Shown piece by piece: positions 39,291 through 49,249 of a stretch of DNA of 64,000 bases (positions are counted from its first letter, which is position 1; each line of letters opens with the position of its first letter). Origin of the DNA: Xanthomonas hortorum (GTDB taxonomy: Bacteria; Pseudomonadota; Gammaproteobacteria; Xanthomonadales; Xanthomonadaceae); assembly GCF_024339125.1 (NCBI RefSeq), contig NZ_CP101417.1, positions 3,669,001 through 3,733,000 on the forward strand, written 5' to 3'. Under the pieces are notes generated by a model. It was not told the origin of the DNA. It searched no databases and saw only the letters and a list, made by a program, of their open reading frames with translations. Both the position numbers and the translations under genes were made by a program.

Positions 39291-40382
39291 TCAGGGTGTC
39301 GACGGTGCAGGTACAGGCGACGGTTTGCGCGCAGTGGTGGAGACCGTCGGCAGCTTGGTTTTCGTCGGGCTGTCCGCTGACTCAGCCTCGGAGTCGGCAT
39401 TCGGATCGACGTCCTGCTCGGTTTCCGGCGCAACCTCCAGCGGCGGATATGGATAGGCAACGGCCGGCCCTGCGCGCAGCCCCGCACGCCAGCGTGCCAG
39501 CACCGGCGCGATGCGTCTGCCGAGCGATTGCTGCGGCAACGAGGGCAGTTCGCCGTCCTGTTTCTCGCGCGCAGTGATGGCGGCCTTGGCCATATCGAAC
39601 GCAGCCAGTGGGTCATCGCGCTGGTTCATCGCATCGATCAGCCAGGCCTGGCCGAAGTAGGTCGCGTTGGAGGTATTGCCGCAGCCGAACGATGGGCGAT
39701 CGGCACGCGCAGCGGTGAGGATCAGCGTGTCGGGCGAGCGCAGTGCCGGGATGAACCCACCCGAATAGCACGCCGACAACACGATGATGCGATTGCCGAT
39801 ACCGGCATCGTCCAGCGCCTTGCGCAGGTCTTGCGGGCTGATGAAATCCTCTTCGTTCTCGTCCACCTGCACGTATAGCGCGTGGTCTTCGGTGCCATGG
39901 GTGGTGACGAACAGCAGCAGCGCGTCTTCCTTGCGATCCATGCGCTTGCCGACTGCGGCGAGCGTGTCGTAGAGGTTGTCGTAGGTTGCCAGCGGTGCGT
40001 ATGGCTGCTCGCCCAGATTGTCCGGGTTATTGACCAGCGTGACCACGCGTCCGCGCGCATCGAAGCGCTGCTCGAACAGCTGTTTGAGGTACAGCGTCTC
40101 GTTGCGGAACACGTCGTCGCTGGCATCGCCGGCGAAGCCGACCACATACAGATCAGTGACGCCGGGGCGCTGCGGCTGCAACGCTTTCAACGCCTGCGCA
40201 AGCGCGGCCTGGTCGACCGCATCGGCCTCGTCCTGAGTTGCCGCAGCCTGGCTCGTCGCAGATTGGCTCGGCAGTGCGGCACCGGCATCGGGATGGCAGC
40301 CGGCCATCAAGGTCATGATGACGATCAACAGCGACAGGCGCCGCAGCAAGGCGTTCGATCCGGTGGTGAAATGCAGCGACAT
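39291..40382 (-). CDS. Lipoprotein with peptidase C13 (legumain-like) domain
   Basis: 363 aa from ATG 40382. A lipoprotein signal of about 29 residues ends at LMAGC. The caspase-like core shows DLYVVGFAGDASDDVF, LLLFVTTHGTEDHALYV with the catalytic histidine and RIIVLSACYSGGFIPAL with the catalytic cysteine, followed by FGCGNTSNATYFGQAW. These match bacterial C13-family proteins. The C-terminus (about 300-363) is a Pro/Thr/Ser/Glu-rich tail. Its membrane-anchored periplasmic position suggests envelope protein processing, but no substrate is known. The frame upstream of 40382 is not conserved-looking and was excluded. Confidence 0.85.
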   Translation of the reverse strand: MSLHFTTGSNALLRRLSLLIVIMTLMAGCHPDAGAALPSQSATSQAAATQDEADAVDQAALAQALKALQPQRPGVTDLYVVGFAGDASDDVFRNETLYLKQLFEQRFDARGRVVTLVNNPDNLGEQPYAPLATYDNLYDTLAAVGKRMDRKEDALLLFVTTHGTEDHALYVQVDENEEDFISPQDLRKALDDAGIGNRIIVLSACYSGGFIPALRSPDTLILTAARADRPSFGCGNTSNATYFGQAWLIDAMNQRDDPLAAFDMAKAAITAREKQDGELPSLPQQSLGRRIAPVLARWRAGLRAGPAVAYPYPPLEVAPETEQDVDPNADSEAESADSPTKTKLPTVSTTARKPSPVPAPSTP

Positions 40383-40854
40383 GAAAAACGCCGAGGTCTG
40401 AGAGAAACGGGTGGGGCGCCTGGGCGCAGTGATCGCAACGCAGACCGTGACGTCGCATGACGTCCACCGATCCATTTCATGCACGTCTTGAAGAACAGGT
40501 CTTGCGGAACACGTTTTGTAGAGCGGGCCTTTAAGAGTGGCTAGCAAACTACTGCGCAGCCGCCAGGCGGGCGCGATCAGTGCTCGGAACCGGCATGTAC
40601 CACTTGTACACTCCGGTTCCTCCGCGCCCACCTGACAGTTTTGTTAGCCACTCCAAGTGCATGCGTCGCCGATAGTTCATGGGCATCATCCGCCGCCATA
40701 ACCGGCTAACAAAACCAAGCCGGCGGTCGTCCTATGGATTTGGACGGCGCGCCCAAGGCCGCAGCCTCCGCGTGCTAGATGCGCGCGATACATGCCGCAC
40801 CGAACACCGACTGCACTCACATGCCAATGCGTCCAGCCGGTTTGTCGATCGCGC
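40383..40854. other. Intergenic region with large palindrome
   Basis: 472 bp without a credible gene, between the C13 lipoprotein start and the mtnC stop. It contains the 120 bp imperfect palindrome listed next and, at about 40703-40714, another copy of the GGCTAACAAAAC arm sequence. The C13 promoter should lie in the proximal part. Confidence 0.5.
40534..40654. repeat. Imperfect 120 bp inverted repeat
   Basis: The left arm begins AGAGTGGCTAGCAAACT and the right arm ends AGTTTTGTTAGCCACTCC. Internal blocks also pair: GGGCGCG with CGCGCCC and GGAACCGG with CCGGTTCC, around a centre near 40600. This may be a miniature mobile element or a structured RNA/terminator. No protein is encoded. Confidence 0.7.
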
Positions 40855-42122
<1,268 letters not shown>

Positions 42123-42163
42123 GGCGATCTGGCTCACAAGGGGATAGGGGAGGTGGCGAGGAC

Positions 42164-42817
42164 TCAGCGCGTGCCGCGCAGTTTCAGCAGCTCGAGTTCG
42201 CAATGCAGCAGGAACTCGAACGCCTCCAGATGACGGCGCGCCTCGGCCATGTTGCGGCCCCAGGCATACAGGCCGTGTCCTTCGATGAGATACCCCCACA
42301 GGTTCTGTTTGTCTAGCAGTGCTTCGACCTGCGCGGCCAGCACCTGCATGTCCTGGGTATTGGCGAACACTGGCACGTCCACCGCAGTTTCGTGGGTGGT
42401 GTTGCCTTCGAAGGCTTTCAACAGCTCATAGCCCTCCAGCCGGATCACGCCGCTACCGGCGTACAGCCGCGAGGCAATGGTCTGCACCGGCGAATGCGTG
42501 TGCAGCACGCAGCCGATCTCCGGAAACCGGCGGTACAGCTGGGTGTGCAGCAGCGTTTCGGCGGAGGGGCGCAACGGCCGGCCGACGGCCAGGCCATCGA
42601 AGTCCACCACCATGATGTCTTCTTCGACCAGGCGGCCCTTGTCGCGGCCGGACACGGTGATCGCGGCGTGCTGTTCGTCCAGGCGGTGGGAGAAATTGCT
42701 GCTGGTGGCGGGCGTCCAGCCGGCCTGGGCCAGCTCGCGGATGTTGCCGATCAACAACTGCGCCAGCTCGTGCAGACGCGCGGCGCTATAGGGCAGGGGG
42801 GCAGTGGTCGCATTCAT
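42164..42817 (-). CDS. mtnB: Methylthioribulose-1-phosphate dehydratase
   Basis: 217 aa class II aldolase-fold zinc enzyme of methionine salvage. Motifs: [54 protein letters not shown] (two zinc His), [17 protein letters not shown] and [11 protein letters not shown] (third zinc His). First gene of mtnBDC; mtnA, mtnK or the final transaminase are not in this neighbourhood. A repeat-rich spacer lies upstream. Confidence 0.95.
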   Translation of the reverse strand: MNATTAPLPYSAARLHELAQLLIGNIRELAQAGWTPATSSNFSHRLDEQHAAITVSGRDKGRLVEEDIMVVDFDGLAVGRPLRPSAETLLHTQLYRRFPEIGCVLHTHSPVQTIASRLYAGSGVIRLEGYELLKAFEGNTTHETAVDVPVFANTQDMQVLAAQVEALLDKQNLWGYLIEGHGLYAWGRNMAEARRHLEAFEFLLHCELELLKLRGTR

Positions 42818-43028
42818 GGACCTATTCTACTGCGCCACTCGATTACGGCCAGGTGCAGCGCAGCAGGGTGTGTTCCTGCCACGCCCTGACTCGAGGCGGG
42901 TGGCAAACGTAGCGAGCGCTCGCCTGGCAGTGAGCGCAGTGGTTTTGTTGACTGTCTCTTGTTGGATGCAGTCAGAAGCTCAGGTCAAACGCTGAGTCGC
43001 CGAGTCGGTCGAGGGCGCGGTGCCCTCA

Positions 43029-43115
43029 CCGCTCGCGGGACACGCCGCAAGTACGTCCCTGTAGGCTCGGTGGCGGCATCCATGCCGCCACACGGTCCCG
43101 CAATCGGTGAGGACA
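43029..43115 (-). repeat. Large hairpin element, copy A
   Basis: Outer arms CACCGCTCGCGGGAC and GTCCCGCAATCGGTG pair with few mismatches. Inside are a second hairpin, TGGCGGCATCCATGCCGCCA, and the segment GCCGCAAGTACGTCC. Copy B carries the same parts in the opposite orientation. Confidence 0.75.
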
Positions 43116-43262
43116 CCGCACCAGAACGTTCGTAGGTCGCTTCTTTAAAAGCCTGCCTATTAATCGTTCGAGTTGCGACGCTGATCGGACGCGCCGTCAT
43201 CCAAAAAACGCGCGTATTGCACTTTGCACTGCTTGCAACCATGCACACCGACCATCCTGACC

Positions 43263-43370
43263 GGCCCTTGCCCGCCCACCGTCGCGGGACCTTACGCGGC
43301 ATGGATGCCGCGTAAGAGCCTACATGGACGTACTTGCGGCGTGTCCCGCGATGGTGGGCGGGCAAGGGCC
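43263..43370 (+). repeat. Large hairpin element, copy B
   Basis: The arms at 43263-43290 (GGCCCTTGCCCGCCCACCGT...) and 43343-43370 pair at 27 of 28 positions. The interior holds a perfect hairpin CTTACGCGGCAT/ATGCCGCGTAAG and the shared segment GGACGTACTTGCGGC, an inverted copy of part of element A. Confidence 0.85.
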
Positions 43371-43408
43371 CTGCAGCCAAGGTGGGCGGGCAAGGACCCC
43401 GCAGCCAA
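43353..43408. repeat. 28 bp tandem direct repeat
   Basis: Two adjacent units, each GGTGGGCGGGCAAGG... ending GCAGCCAA, differ at three positions. The first unit overlaps the right arm of hairpin element B, so the repeat probably arose by slippage at that arm. Confidence 0.85.
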
Positions 43409-43508
43409 GCCCCAGATCATCGGCCCTACAGACAAGCCGAAAATCATCCGCTCTGCCCTACACCGGCGCGCAGTCGTTTTGCCAACCGCTATCAGCCAAC
43501 GCGCCTAA

Positions 43509-44939
43509 TCAGCGACCGTCGCGCAGACGGCTATGGCGATAGCCGTAGCCGAAATAGACCACCAGCCCGACCAGCGTCCACACCCCCATCAGCATCCAGT
43601 TGTGCAGCGTCATCGCCGACAGCAGGGCCAGGCAGCTCAATACGCCGGCGCTGCAGATCAGCCAAGCCACCGGCATGCGGAACGGGCGCGGCAGTTCCGG
43701 GTGGGTGCGGCGCAGGATCAACACGCCGGCGCACACCGCCGCAAACGCGATCAGCGTGCCCATCGAGGTCAGCTCGCCCAGCACATCCAGCGGGAACACC
43801 GCTGCCAGCAAGGCAATGCCGACACCGGTGATGACGGTATTGATATGCGGAGTGCGGTACTTGGGATGGATGCGGGTGAAGATCGATGGCAGCAGCCCAT
43901 CGCGCGCAATGATCATGAAGATGCGCGGCTGCCCGATGATCATCACCAGCACCACCGACGACAGCCCGATCAACGCACCCACTTCCACGATCACCCGCAA
44001 CCAGGCCAGCTGCGGATGCGCCGCTACCGCGGTCACCACCGGCTCGTCGGTACCCAGCAAGGTGTAGGGCACCAGCCCGGTCATCACCGCGGCCATCGCG
44101 ATGTAGAGCACGGTGCAGATGACCAGCGACAGGATCATGCCGATCGGCAGATCGCGTTGCGGGCGGTGCGATTCCTGCGCCGCCACCGACACCGCCTCGA
44201 AGCCAATGTAGGCGAAGAACACCATCGCCGCACCGCGCAGCACACCTTCCATGCCGTACTTGCCCGGGCCTTCGTTGGCCGGAATGAACGGGTGCCAGTT
44301 GGCGGTGTCCACGTATTTCCAGCCCACCCCAATCACCAGCAGGATCAGCCCGGTCTTGAGGATCACCATGGCCATGTTCATCGCCGACGACTTACGGATG
44401 CCCACATAACAGAGCCAGGTCAGCAACAGCACGATACCGGCCGCGGGCAGGTTGGCGATCGCACCGGTGCGCTGCAGCTTGCCGTCCAGCGGTGCGCTGA
44501 CGAAGGCGGCGGGCAGATGGATGTCGAAATGTTCCAGCAGGCTGAGGAAATAGCCGGTCCAGCTGACCGCCACTGCCGAGGCGGACACGCCGTATTCCAG
44601 CACCAGCATCCAGCCGATGAACCAGGCCGCCAGCTCGCCGAAGGTGGCGTAGGTATAGGTGTAGGCGCTGCCGGAGACCGGCACCATCGCGGCGAATTCG
44701 GCGTAGGCCATCGCGCAGAACGCGCAGCACACCGCCGCCAGCACGAACGACAGCATGATCGCCGGGCCGGCATGGTCGGCGGCTGCCTGGCCGGTGATGA
44801 CGAAGATGCCGCCGCCGATCACTGCGCCAATGCCCAGTGCAGTCAATCCCCACGGCCCGAGCGCGCGTTGCAGGCCCAGCCCGTCGGCCGCCTCATGGCT
44901 GGCGTGCGGGTGTTTGGTGGCCCAGAGTTGCTTGAACAT
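43509..44939 (-). CDS. APC-superfamily amino acid permease
   Basis: 476 aa inner-membrane transporter with about 12 hydrophobic segments. The first, GPWGLTALGIGAVIGGGIFVITG, contains the glycine-rich unwound helix of APC carriers; FFAYIGFEAVSVAAQESHRPQRDLP is the helix-6 region. This resembles YfnA/cationic amino acid transporters. ATG 44939 is supported by AGGAA 7 bp upstream; the longer frame reads through upstream direct repeats. The adjacent upstream gene is a clear paralogue, giving a tandem duplication. Substrate is not assignable. Confidence 0.88.
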   Translation of the reverse strand: MFKQLWATKHPHASHEAADGLGLQRALGPWGLTALGIGAVIGGGIFVITGQAAADHAGPAIMLSFVLAAVCCAFCAMAYAEFAAMVPVSGSAYTYTYATFGELAAWFIGWMLVLEYGVSASAVAVSWTGYFLSLLEHFDIHLPAAFVSAPLDGKLQRTGAIANLPAAGIVLLLTWLCYVGIRKSSAMNMAMVILKTGLILLVIGVGWKYVDTANWHPFIPANEGPGKYGMEGVLRGAAMVFFAYIGFEAVSVAAQESHRPQRDLPIGMILSLVICTVLYIAMAAVMTGLVPYTLLGTDEPVVTAVAAHPQLAWLRVIVEVGALIGLSSVVLVMIIGQPRIFMIIARDGLLPSIFTRIHPKYRTPHINTVITGVGIALLAAVFPLDVLGELTSMGTLIAFAAVCAGVLILRRTHPELPRPFRMPVAWLICSAGVLSCLALLSAMTLHNWMLMGVWTLVGLVVYFGYGYRHSRLRDGR

Positions 44940-44990
44940 GCAGCGGTTCCTGTTGAATCCCTGCACATGGCGGTGCGGGCGTGTGCGAGA

Positions 44991-45065
44991 TATGCGGGCT
45001 CTTGCGAGGGACTCGCGTGATTGAATCCCCGCACACGGATGTGCGGGCTCTTGCGAGGGACTCGC
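44991..45065. repeat. Direct repeat between the two permease genes
   Basis: GCGGGCTCTTGCGAGGGACT occurs twice, 49 bp apart (about 44994 and 45043), each preceded by a similar GAATCC...GCACA... stretch. The spacing and flanks show a duplicated unit of about 49 bp in the leader of the downstream permease. Confidence 0.8.
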
Positions 45066-45080
45066 AGTAGTGACTCGCAA

Positions 45081-46553
45081 TTACACCTTACGGGCCAGAC
45101 GGCTATGGCGGATGCCGTAACCGAAATAGATAAACAGACCGATCACGGTCCAGCCCACGAACACTTTCCAGTGCTCCTGGAATGCCTGGAAGAACAGGAA
45201 CAGGCAGGCCAGCGCGCCCAGCGGGCAGATCAGCATCGCCAGCGGCACCCGGAACGGGCGCTCCAGCTCGGGCTTGGTGAAGCGCAAGACCATCACGCCG
45301 GCGCAGACGGTGGCGAAGGCGAGCAGGGTGCCCATCGACACCAGTTCGCCCAACACGCTGAGCGGGATCAACCCGGCCAGCAGCGCCGCGACCACGCCGA
45401 CGAAGATCGTACCGACATAGGGCGTGTGGAACTTCGGATGCACCTTGCCGAACAGTTTGGGCATCAACCCATCCTTGGCCATGGTGTAGAAGATGCGCGG
45501 CTGCGCCATCAGCATCACCAGCACCACCGAGGACAGGCCGGCGATCGCACCGATCTCCACTGCGGTCTTGAGCCAGGTCAGTTGCGGGTGCGCTTCCAGT
45601 GCGGTGGCCACCGGCTTGGCGGTGCCAAGCTGGGTGTAGGGCAGCAAGCCGGTCAGCACCGCGCAGACGATGATGTAGATGACGGTGCAGACCGCCAGCG
45701 ACACCAGGATGCCGATCGGCATGTTCTTCTGCGGATCCTTGGTCTCGCCGGCGGAGGTAGAGACTGCGTCGAAACCGATATAGGAGAAGAACACGATGGA
45801 CGCCGCACGGAATACCCCGTCCCAGCCGAACTTGCCCGGCCCGGTGTTTTCCGGGATGAAGGGGTGCCAGTTGGCCGGGTCGATATAGGAAATGCCGAAG
45901 CCGACGAATAGGCAGATCACCACCACCTTGATCGCCACCACGATTGCATTGGCGAACGCCGACTGGGTGACGCCGACGTAGCAGAGCATGCTTACCGCAG
46001 CCACGATCAGCACGGCCGGCAGATTGATGAGGTTGCCGGAGCTGACGAAGTTATGGCCGTCCCAGGCCAATGGCGCACCGGCCAGTTCCGCCGGGAACGG
46101 CAATCCGAGCGTGCCGGTCAAAAAGCTGATCAGGTAGGCGGACCAACCGACGGCGACGCTGGAGCCGGCGAACAGGTATTCCAGCACCAGGCACCAGCCG
46201 ATGAACCAGGCGATGCCCTCGCCGAGCGTGGCGTATGAATACGAATAGGCGCTGCCGGACACCGGCATCATCGCGGCAAACTCTGCGTAGCACAGGCCGG
46301 CGAACGCGCAGGCGATGCCGGCAAACACGAACGACAGCATCACCGCCGGTCCTGCGTGGTTGGCGGCGGCCTGGCCGGTCAGCACGAAGATGCCGGCGCC
46401 GATCACCGCGCCGATGCCGAGCATGATCAGGTGCTTGGCGGTGAGGGTGCGTTGCAGCGTGGCCTCGCCTTCTAGGCTGCCTTCGACCGGTTCACCCGCA
46501 TCGACACGTCCGGCGGGTTCGATCGGTTTGACCCTCAACAAAGACTTCAGCAT
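45081..46553 (-). CDS. APC-superfamily amino acid permease (paralogue)
   Basis: 490 aa from ATG 46553, preceded by AGGG at good spacing; ATG 46562 would add three residues. About 12 membrane segments. Helix 1 is LIMLGIGAVIGAGIFVLTGQAA and helix 6 region FFSYIGFDAVSTSAGETKDPQKNMP. The protein aligns with the neighbouring permease along its whole length (for instance PVSGSAYSYSYATLGE against PVSGSAYTYTYATFGE; both end YFGYG.RHSRL). Duplicate genes may differ in substrate or expression. Which amino acid is carried cannot be told. Confidence 0.88.
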   Translation of the reverse strand: MLKSLLRVKPIEPAGRVDAGEPVEGSLEGEATLQRTLTAKHLIMLGIGAVIGAGIFVLTGQAAANHAGPAVMLSFVFAGIACAFAGLCYAEFAAMMPVSGSAYSYSYATLGEGIAWFIGWCLVLEYLFAGSSVAVGWSAYLISFLTGTLGLPFPAELAGAPLAWDGHNFVSSGNLINLPAVLIVAAVSMLCYVGVTQSAFANAIVVAIKVVVICLFVGFGISYIDPANWHPFIPENTGPGKFGWDGVFRAASIVFFSYIGFDAVSTSAGETKDPQKNMPIGILVSLAVCTVIYIIVCAVLTGLLPYTQLGTAKPVATALEAHPQLTWLKTAVEIGAIAGLSSVVLVMLMAQPRIFYTMAKDGLMPKLFGKVHPKFHTPYVGTIFVGVVAALLAGLIPLSVLGELVSMGTLLAFATVCAGVMVLRFTKPELERPFRVPLAMLICPLGALACLFLFFQAFQEHWKVFVGWTVIGLFIYFGYGIRHSRLARKV

Positions 46554-46734
46554 TCGGTACATCCCTAAGTGGCAAAGCTAAGGCGCAGGCGCCCGGACGA
46601 AGGTGGTGCGCCGCATCCCGGTGGGACAGGCAAGCGGCCTACCTTGCCAAAGCTACACGCTCACGACAAGCACGTACGCAGCATGAACGACGATAATGGT
46701 CGCCTGGCCCGCAACGGGCGACCGAGAGCGACAG

Positions 46735-47283
46735 ATGGTGGATGCGACGCTGCAACAGCAATTGGCTGCCTACCGCGCACGCTGGCCGGACGAAGCCGAG
46801 CTGGCCGAGCAATTCGCGCAACTGCTGGACGATGCCAGTAATCCATTCGTGCGCGAGCGTGTCGAAGGTCATTTCACCGGTTCTGCATGGGTGGTCAGCG
46901 CCGATGGCACGCGCACGCTGCTGACCCATCACCGCAAGCTGCAGCGTTGGCTGCAACTGGGCGGACACGCCGACGGCGACCGCGATCTGGCGCAGGTGGC
47001 CTTGCGCGAGGCGCAGGAGGAGTCTGGATTGAGCGGGCTGCGCCTGGCCGAGACGGCAATCTTTGACCTAGACCGGCACTGGATTCCAGCAAGGGGCGAG
47101 GTAGCCGGGCATTGGCATTACGACGCGCGCTATGTGGTGGTGGCGGGAGCGGACGAGGCGTTCGAGGTCAGCGAAGAGTCGCTGGCGTTGGCGTGGCGGC
47201 CGATCGCCGAGCTGCTTGCAGAGCCGGAGCTGGATCCTTCGATGCGGCGCATGGCGGAGAAGTGGGTTGCGCGTGCGCGTTAA
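46735..47283 (+). CDS. Nudix hydrolase
   Basis: 182 aa. The Nudix box reads GHADGDRDLAQVALREAQEESGL: the consensus GX5EX7REUXEEXGU with Arg in place of the first Glu, while the metal-binding REAQEE is intact. Upstream HRKLQRWLQLGGH is common in Nudix proteins with an N-terminal extension. It probably cleaves a nucleoside diphosphate-linked compound; substrate unknown. ATG 46735 is the first start near the conserved region, though the frame is open to 46696. Confidence 0.87.
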   Translation: MVDATLQQQLAAYRARWPDEAELAEQFAQLLDDASNPFVRERVEGHFTGSAWVVSADGTRTLLTHHRKLQRWLQLGGHADGDRDLAQVALREAQEESGLSGLRLAETAIFDLDRHWIPARGEVAGHWHYDARYVVVAGADEAFEVSEESLALAWRPIAELLAEPELDPSMRRMAEKWVARAR

Positions 47284-47799
47284 GCGGATTGTTAAAGCCT
47301 CTCCCGCCGGGACGATGAGGCGCTGCCCATGCGTCACGGGTGCGCGCATTGGGGCGCCCGCGCCGCAGCGCGGAGCGGCGTTGGGGGAGTGTGCGGACTC
47401 AGGCGCGGTCTAGCCGGCCTGTCGCTTACTGGCTTCGGTGGGCGGCAGCAGCGCGGCCGGGGATCGGCTCCTCGGCTCGGTCAGACATCCTGTCTGACTC
47501 GCCGCCGCGGCACATCCATGTGCCGCTTTCCGCCAATCCCCAGCCACGCTGCTGCCTCGGCAGATCATTTCAATGACCTAAAGAGGTCTCGAAGAAACTC
47601 ATTGACGCCTTGCTTTAAGCCCCTCTCCTGCGGGAGAGGGGTTGGGGTGAGGGTACGGCGAAGCCGTTGCCTGTCAGGTCGATGATTCACCCCTTGCTGG
47701 CGCGTAGCGACGCGTTCGCCATGGCCGACCTCTGAAGGCGCTCGCGGCGCCCCTCATCCGGCGCTGCACGCCCTTCTCCCGATGGGAAAAGGGATCAAC
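47284..47799. other. Convergent intergenic region with repeat element
   Basis: 516 bp between the ends of the Nudix gene and serA. No credible gene. It holds the composite hairpin element at 47617-47795 (below), which may terminate both transcripts. The remaining 330 bp show no recognised structure. Confidence 0.5.
47617..47795. repeat. Composite hairpin repeat, copy 1
   Basis: CCCCTCTCC (47620-47628) pairs with GGAGAGGGG (47633-47641), followed by TTGGGGTGAGGGTACGGCG. About 100 bp later come the complementary CCCTCATCC and a second hairpin CCCTTCTCCC/GGGAAAAGGG. The same plan recurs at 52884-53015. Confidence 0.8.
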
Positions 47800-49041
47800 T
47801 CAATACAAAATGCGCGTCCGCAACGTCCCTTCGATCAACGCCAATCCTTCCTTCAGCGCGGTGGCCTGCGCCTCGCTGGCGCTGACATCGATCACCACGT
47901 AACCCACCTTGGCGTCGGTGCGTAGGAACTGGCCGTCGATGTTGACGTTATGGCGCGAGAACAGTTCGTTGATCTTGGACAGCACGCCCGGCACGTTGCG
48001 GTGGATATGCAGCAAGCGCAGGCTGTCGGGGTGCTCGGGTAGCGTAACTTCGGGGAAATTCACCGCCGACAAGGTGCTGCCGTTGTCGCTGTAGCGCACC
48101 AGTTTGGCGGCCACTTCGACACCGATATTGTCCTGCGCTTCCAGCGTGCTGCCGCCCACGTGCGGGGTCAGGATCACGTTGTCGTGCGCAATCAACGGGG
48201 ACTCGAACGCATCGCCGTTGCCCTTGGGCTCGATCGGGAACACGTCCACTGCCGCTCCACCGATCTGGCCGGAGGTCAACGCCGCATCCAGCGCGCCGAT
48301 GTCGATGACGGTGCCGCGTGAGGCGTTGATCAGATGCGCGCCATGCTTCATGCGGGCAATTTCTGCGGCGCCGATCATGTCCTTGGTGGATGGCGTTTCG
48401 GGCACGTGCAAGGTCACCACGTCCGAGCGCGCCAGCAGGTCGTTCAGATCGATCGCCGCACGTGCGTTGCCCAGCGACAGCTTGGTTTCGATGTCGTGGA
48501 AGATCACCTGCATGCCCAAGGATTCGGCCAGCACGCCGACCTGGGTGCCGATATGCCCGTAACCGACGATGCCCAGCACCTTGCCGCGCGTTTCGTGGCT
48601 GCCGGCGGCCGACTTGGACCAGCCGCCGCGATGGCATTCGGCGTTTTTCTGCGGAATGCCGCGCAACAGCAGGATTGCCTCGGCGATGACCAGTTCGGCC
48701 ACGCTGCGGGTATTGGAGTAGGGCGCGTTGAAGACCGGGATGCCGGCCAGCTCGGCCGCGTCCAGGTCGACCTGGTTGGTGCCGATGCAGAAGCAGCCAA
48801 TGGCGATCAAGCGCTTGGCATGCGCCAGCACCTCGGCACTCAATTGCGAGCGCGAGCGGATGCCGACGATGTGGGCCTCGGCGATGCGCGCCTTGAGTTC
48901 GTCTTCCGGCAACGACTTGGCGTGCAGTTCGATCTGCGAATAACCGGCGGCGCGCAGCACATCCACGGCGGTCTGGCTGATGCCTTCCAGCAACAGGACG
49001 CGGATGTCCTGCTTGGGAAACGAGGTTCTCTTCGGCGACAT
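47800..49041 (-). CDS. serA: D-3-phosphoglycerate dehydrogenase with ACT domain
   Basis: 413 aa. First enzyme of serine synthesis; enzymes of this type also reduce 2-ketoglutarate to D-2-hydroxyglutarate. Substrate domain: IRVLLLEGISQTAVDVL and GCFCIGTNQVDLDAAELAGIPVFNAPYSNTRSVAEL. The NAD domain has LGIVGYGHIGTQVGVLAES; catalytic Arg in INASRGTVID and His in ILTPHVGGST. The C-terminal ACT domain (about 340-413) begins LLHIHRNVPGVLSKINELF and would bind serine. ATG 49041 gives the known short N-terminus; the frame runs further but without support. Divergent from the flavoprotein gene that follows. Confidence 0.95.
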   Translation of the reverse strand: MSPKRTSFPKQDIRVLLLEGISQTAVDVLRAAGYSQIELHAKSLPEDELKARIAEAHIVGIRSRSQLSAEVLAHAKRLIAIGCFCIGTNQVDLDAAELAGIPVFNAPYSNTRSVAELVIAEAILLLRGIPQKNAECHRGGWSKSAAGSHETRGKVLGIVGYGHIGTQVGVLAESLGMQVIFHDIETKLSLGNARAAIDLNDLLARSDVVTLHVPETPSTKDMIGAAEIARMKHGAHLINASRGTVIDIGALDAALTSGQIGGAAVDVFPIEPKGNGDAFESPLIAHDNVILTPHVGGSTLEAQDNIGVEVAAKLVRYSDNGSTLSAVNFPEVTLPEHPDSLRLLHIHRNVPGVLSKINELFSRHNVNIDGQFLRTDAKVGYVVIDVSASEAQATALKEGLALIEGTLRTRILY

Positions 49042-49249
49042 GAGGGGGCGTACTGCAGCAATCGGGTCGGCAACTATGCCAGATGGGGTGCCGGATTTGG
49101 CGGCCGCAACGCAGTGTTTGCGCAGGCAAAGTCCTTGCGGTGCAACGGTTTCAGCTGAATCCAACACTGCAGCGTTAGTACGTGCGGCCGCTGGACGAGG
49201 CTGGCGCACACTGGCAGGCTGTGCGGTTCCTACCGCAGCGCCGCGTGCC

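Larger units (their letters stand above)
42818..43508. other. Repeat-rich intergenic region
   Basis: 691 bp with no supported gene. It contains two large hairpin elements in opposite orientation (43029-43115 and 43263-43370) and a 28 bp tandem repeat (43353-43408), each listed separately. The mtnB promoter should be near 42820-42900. Small frames here follow repeat structure and were not called. Confidence 0.6.

Noticed and set aside
42880-43408. CRISPR-like repetition
   Set aside because: The repeats are palindromic elements and one 28 bp tandem pair without spacers; there are no cas genes.
43234-43542. Small overlapping frames across the hairpin elements near 43224-43831
   Set aside because: They track repeat structure, have Arg/Pro-rich translations and no ribosome sites.
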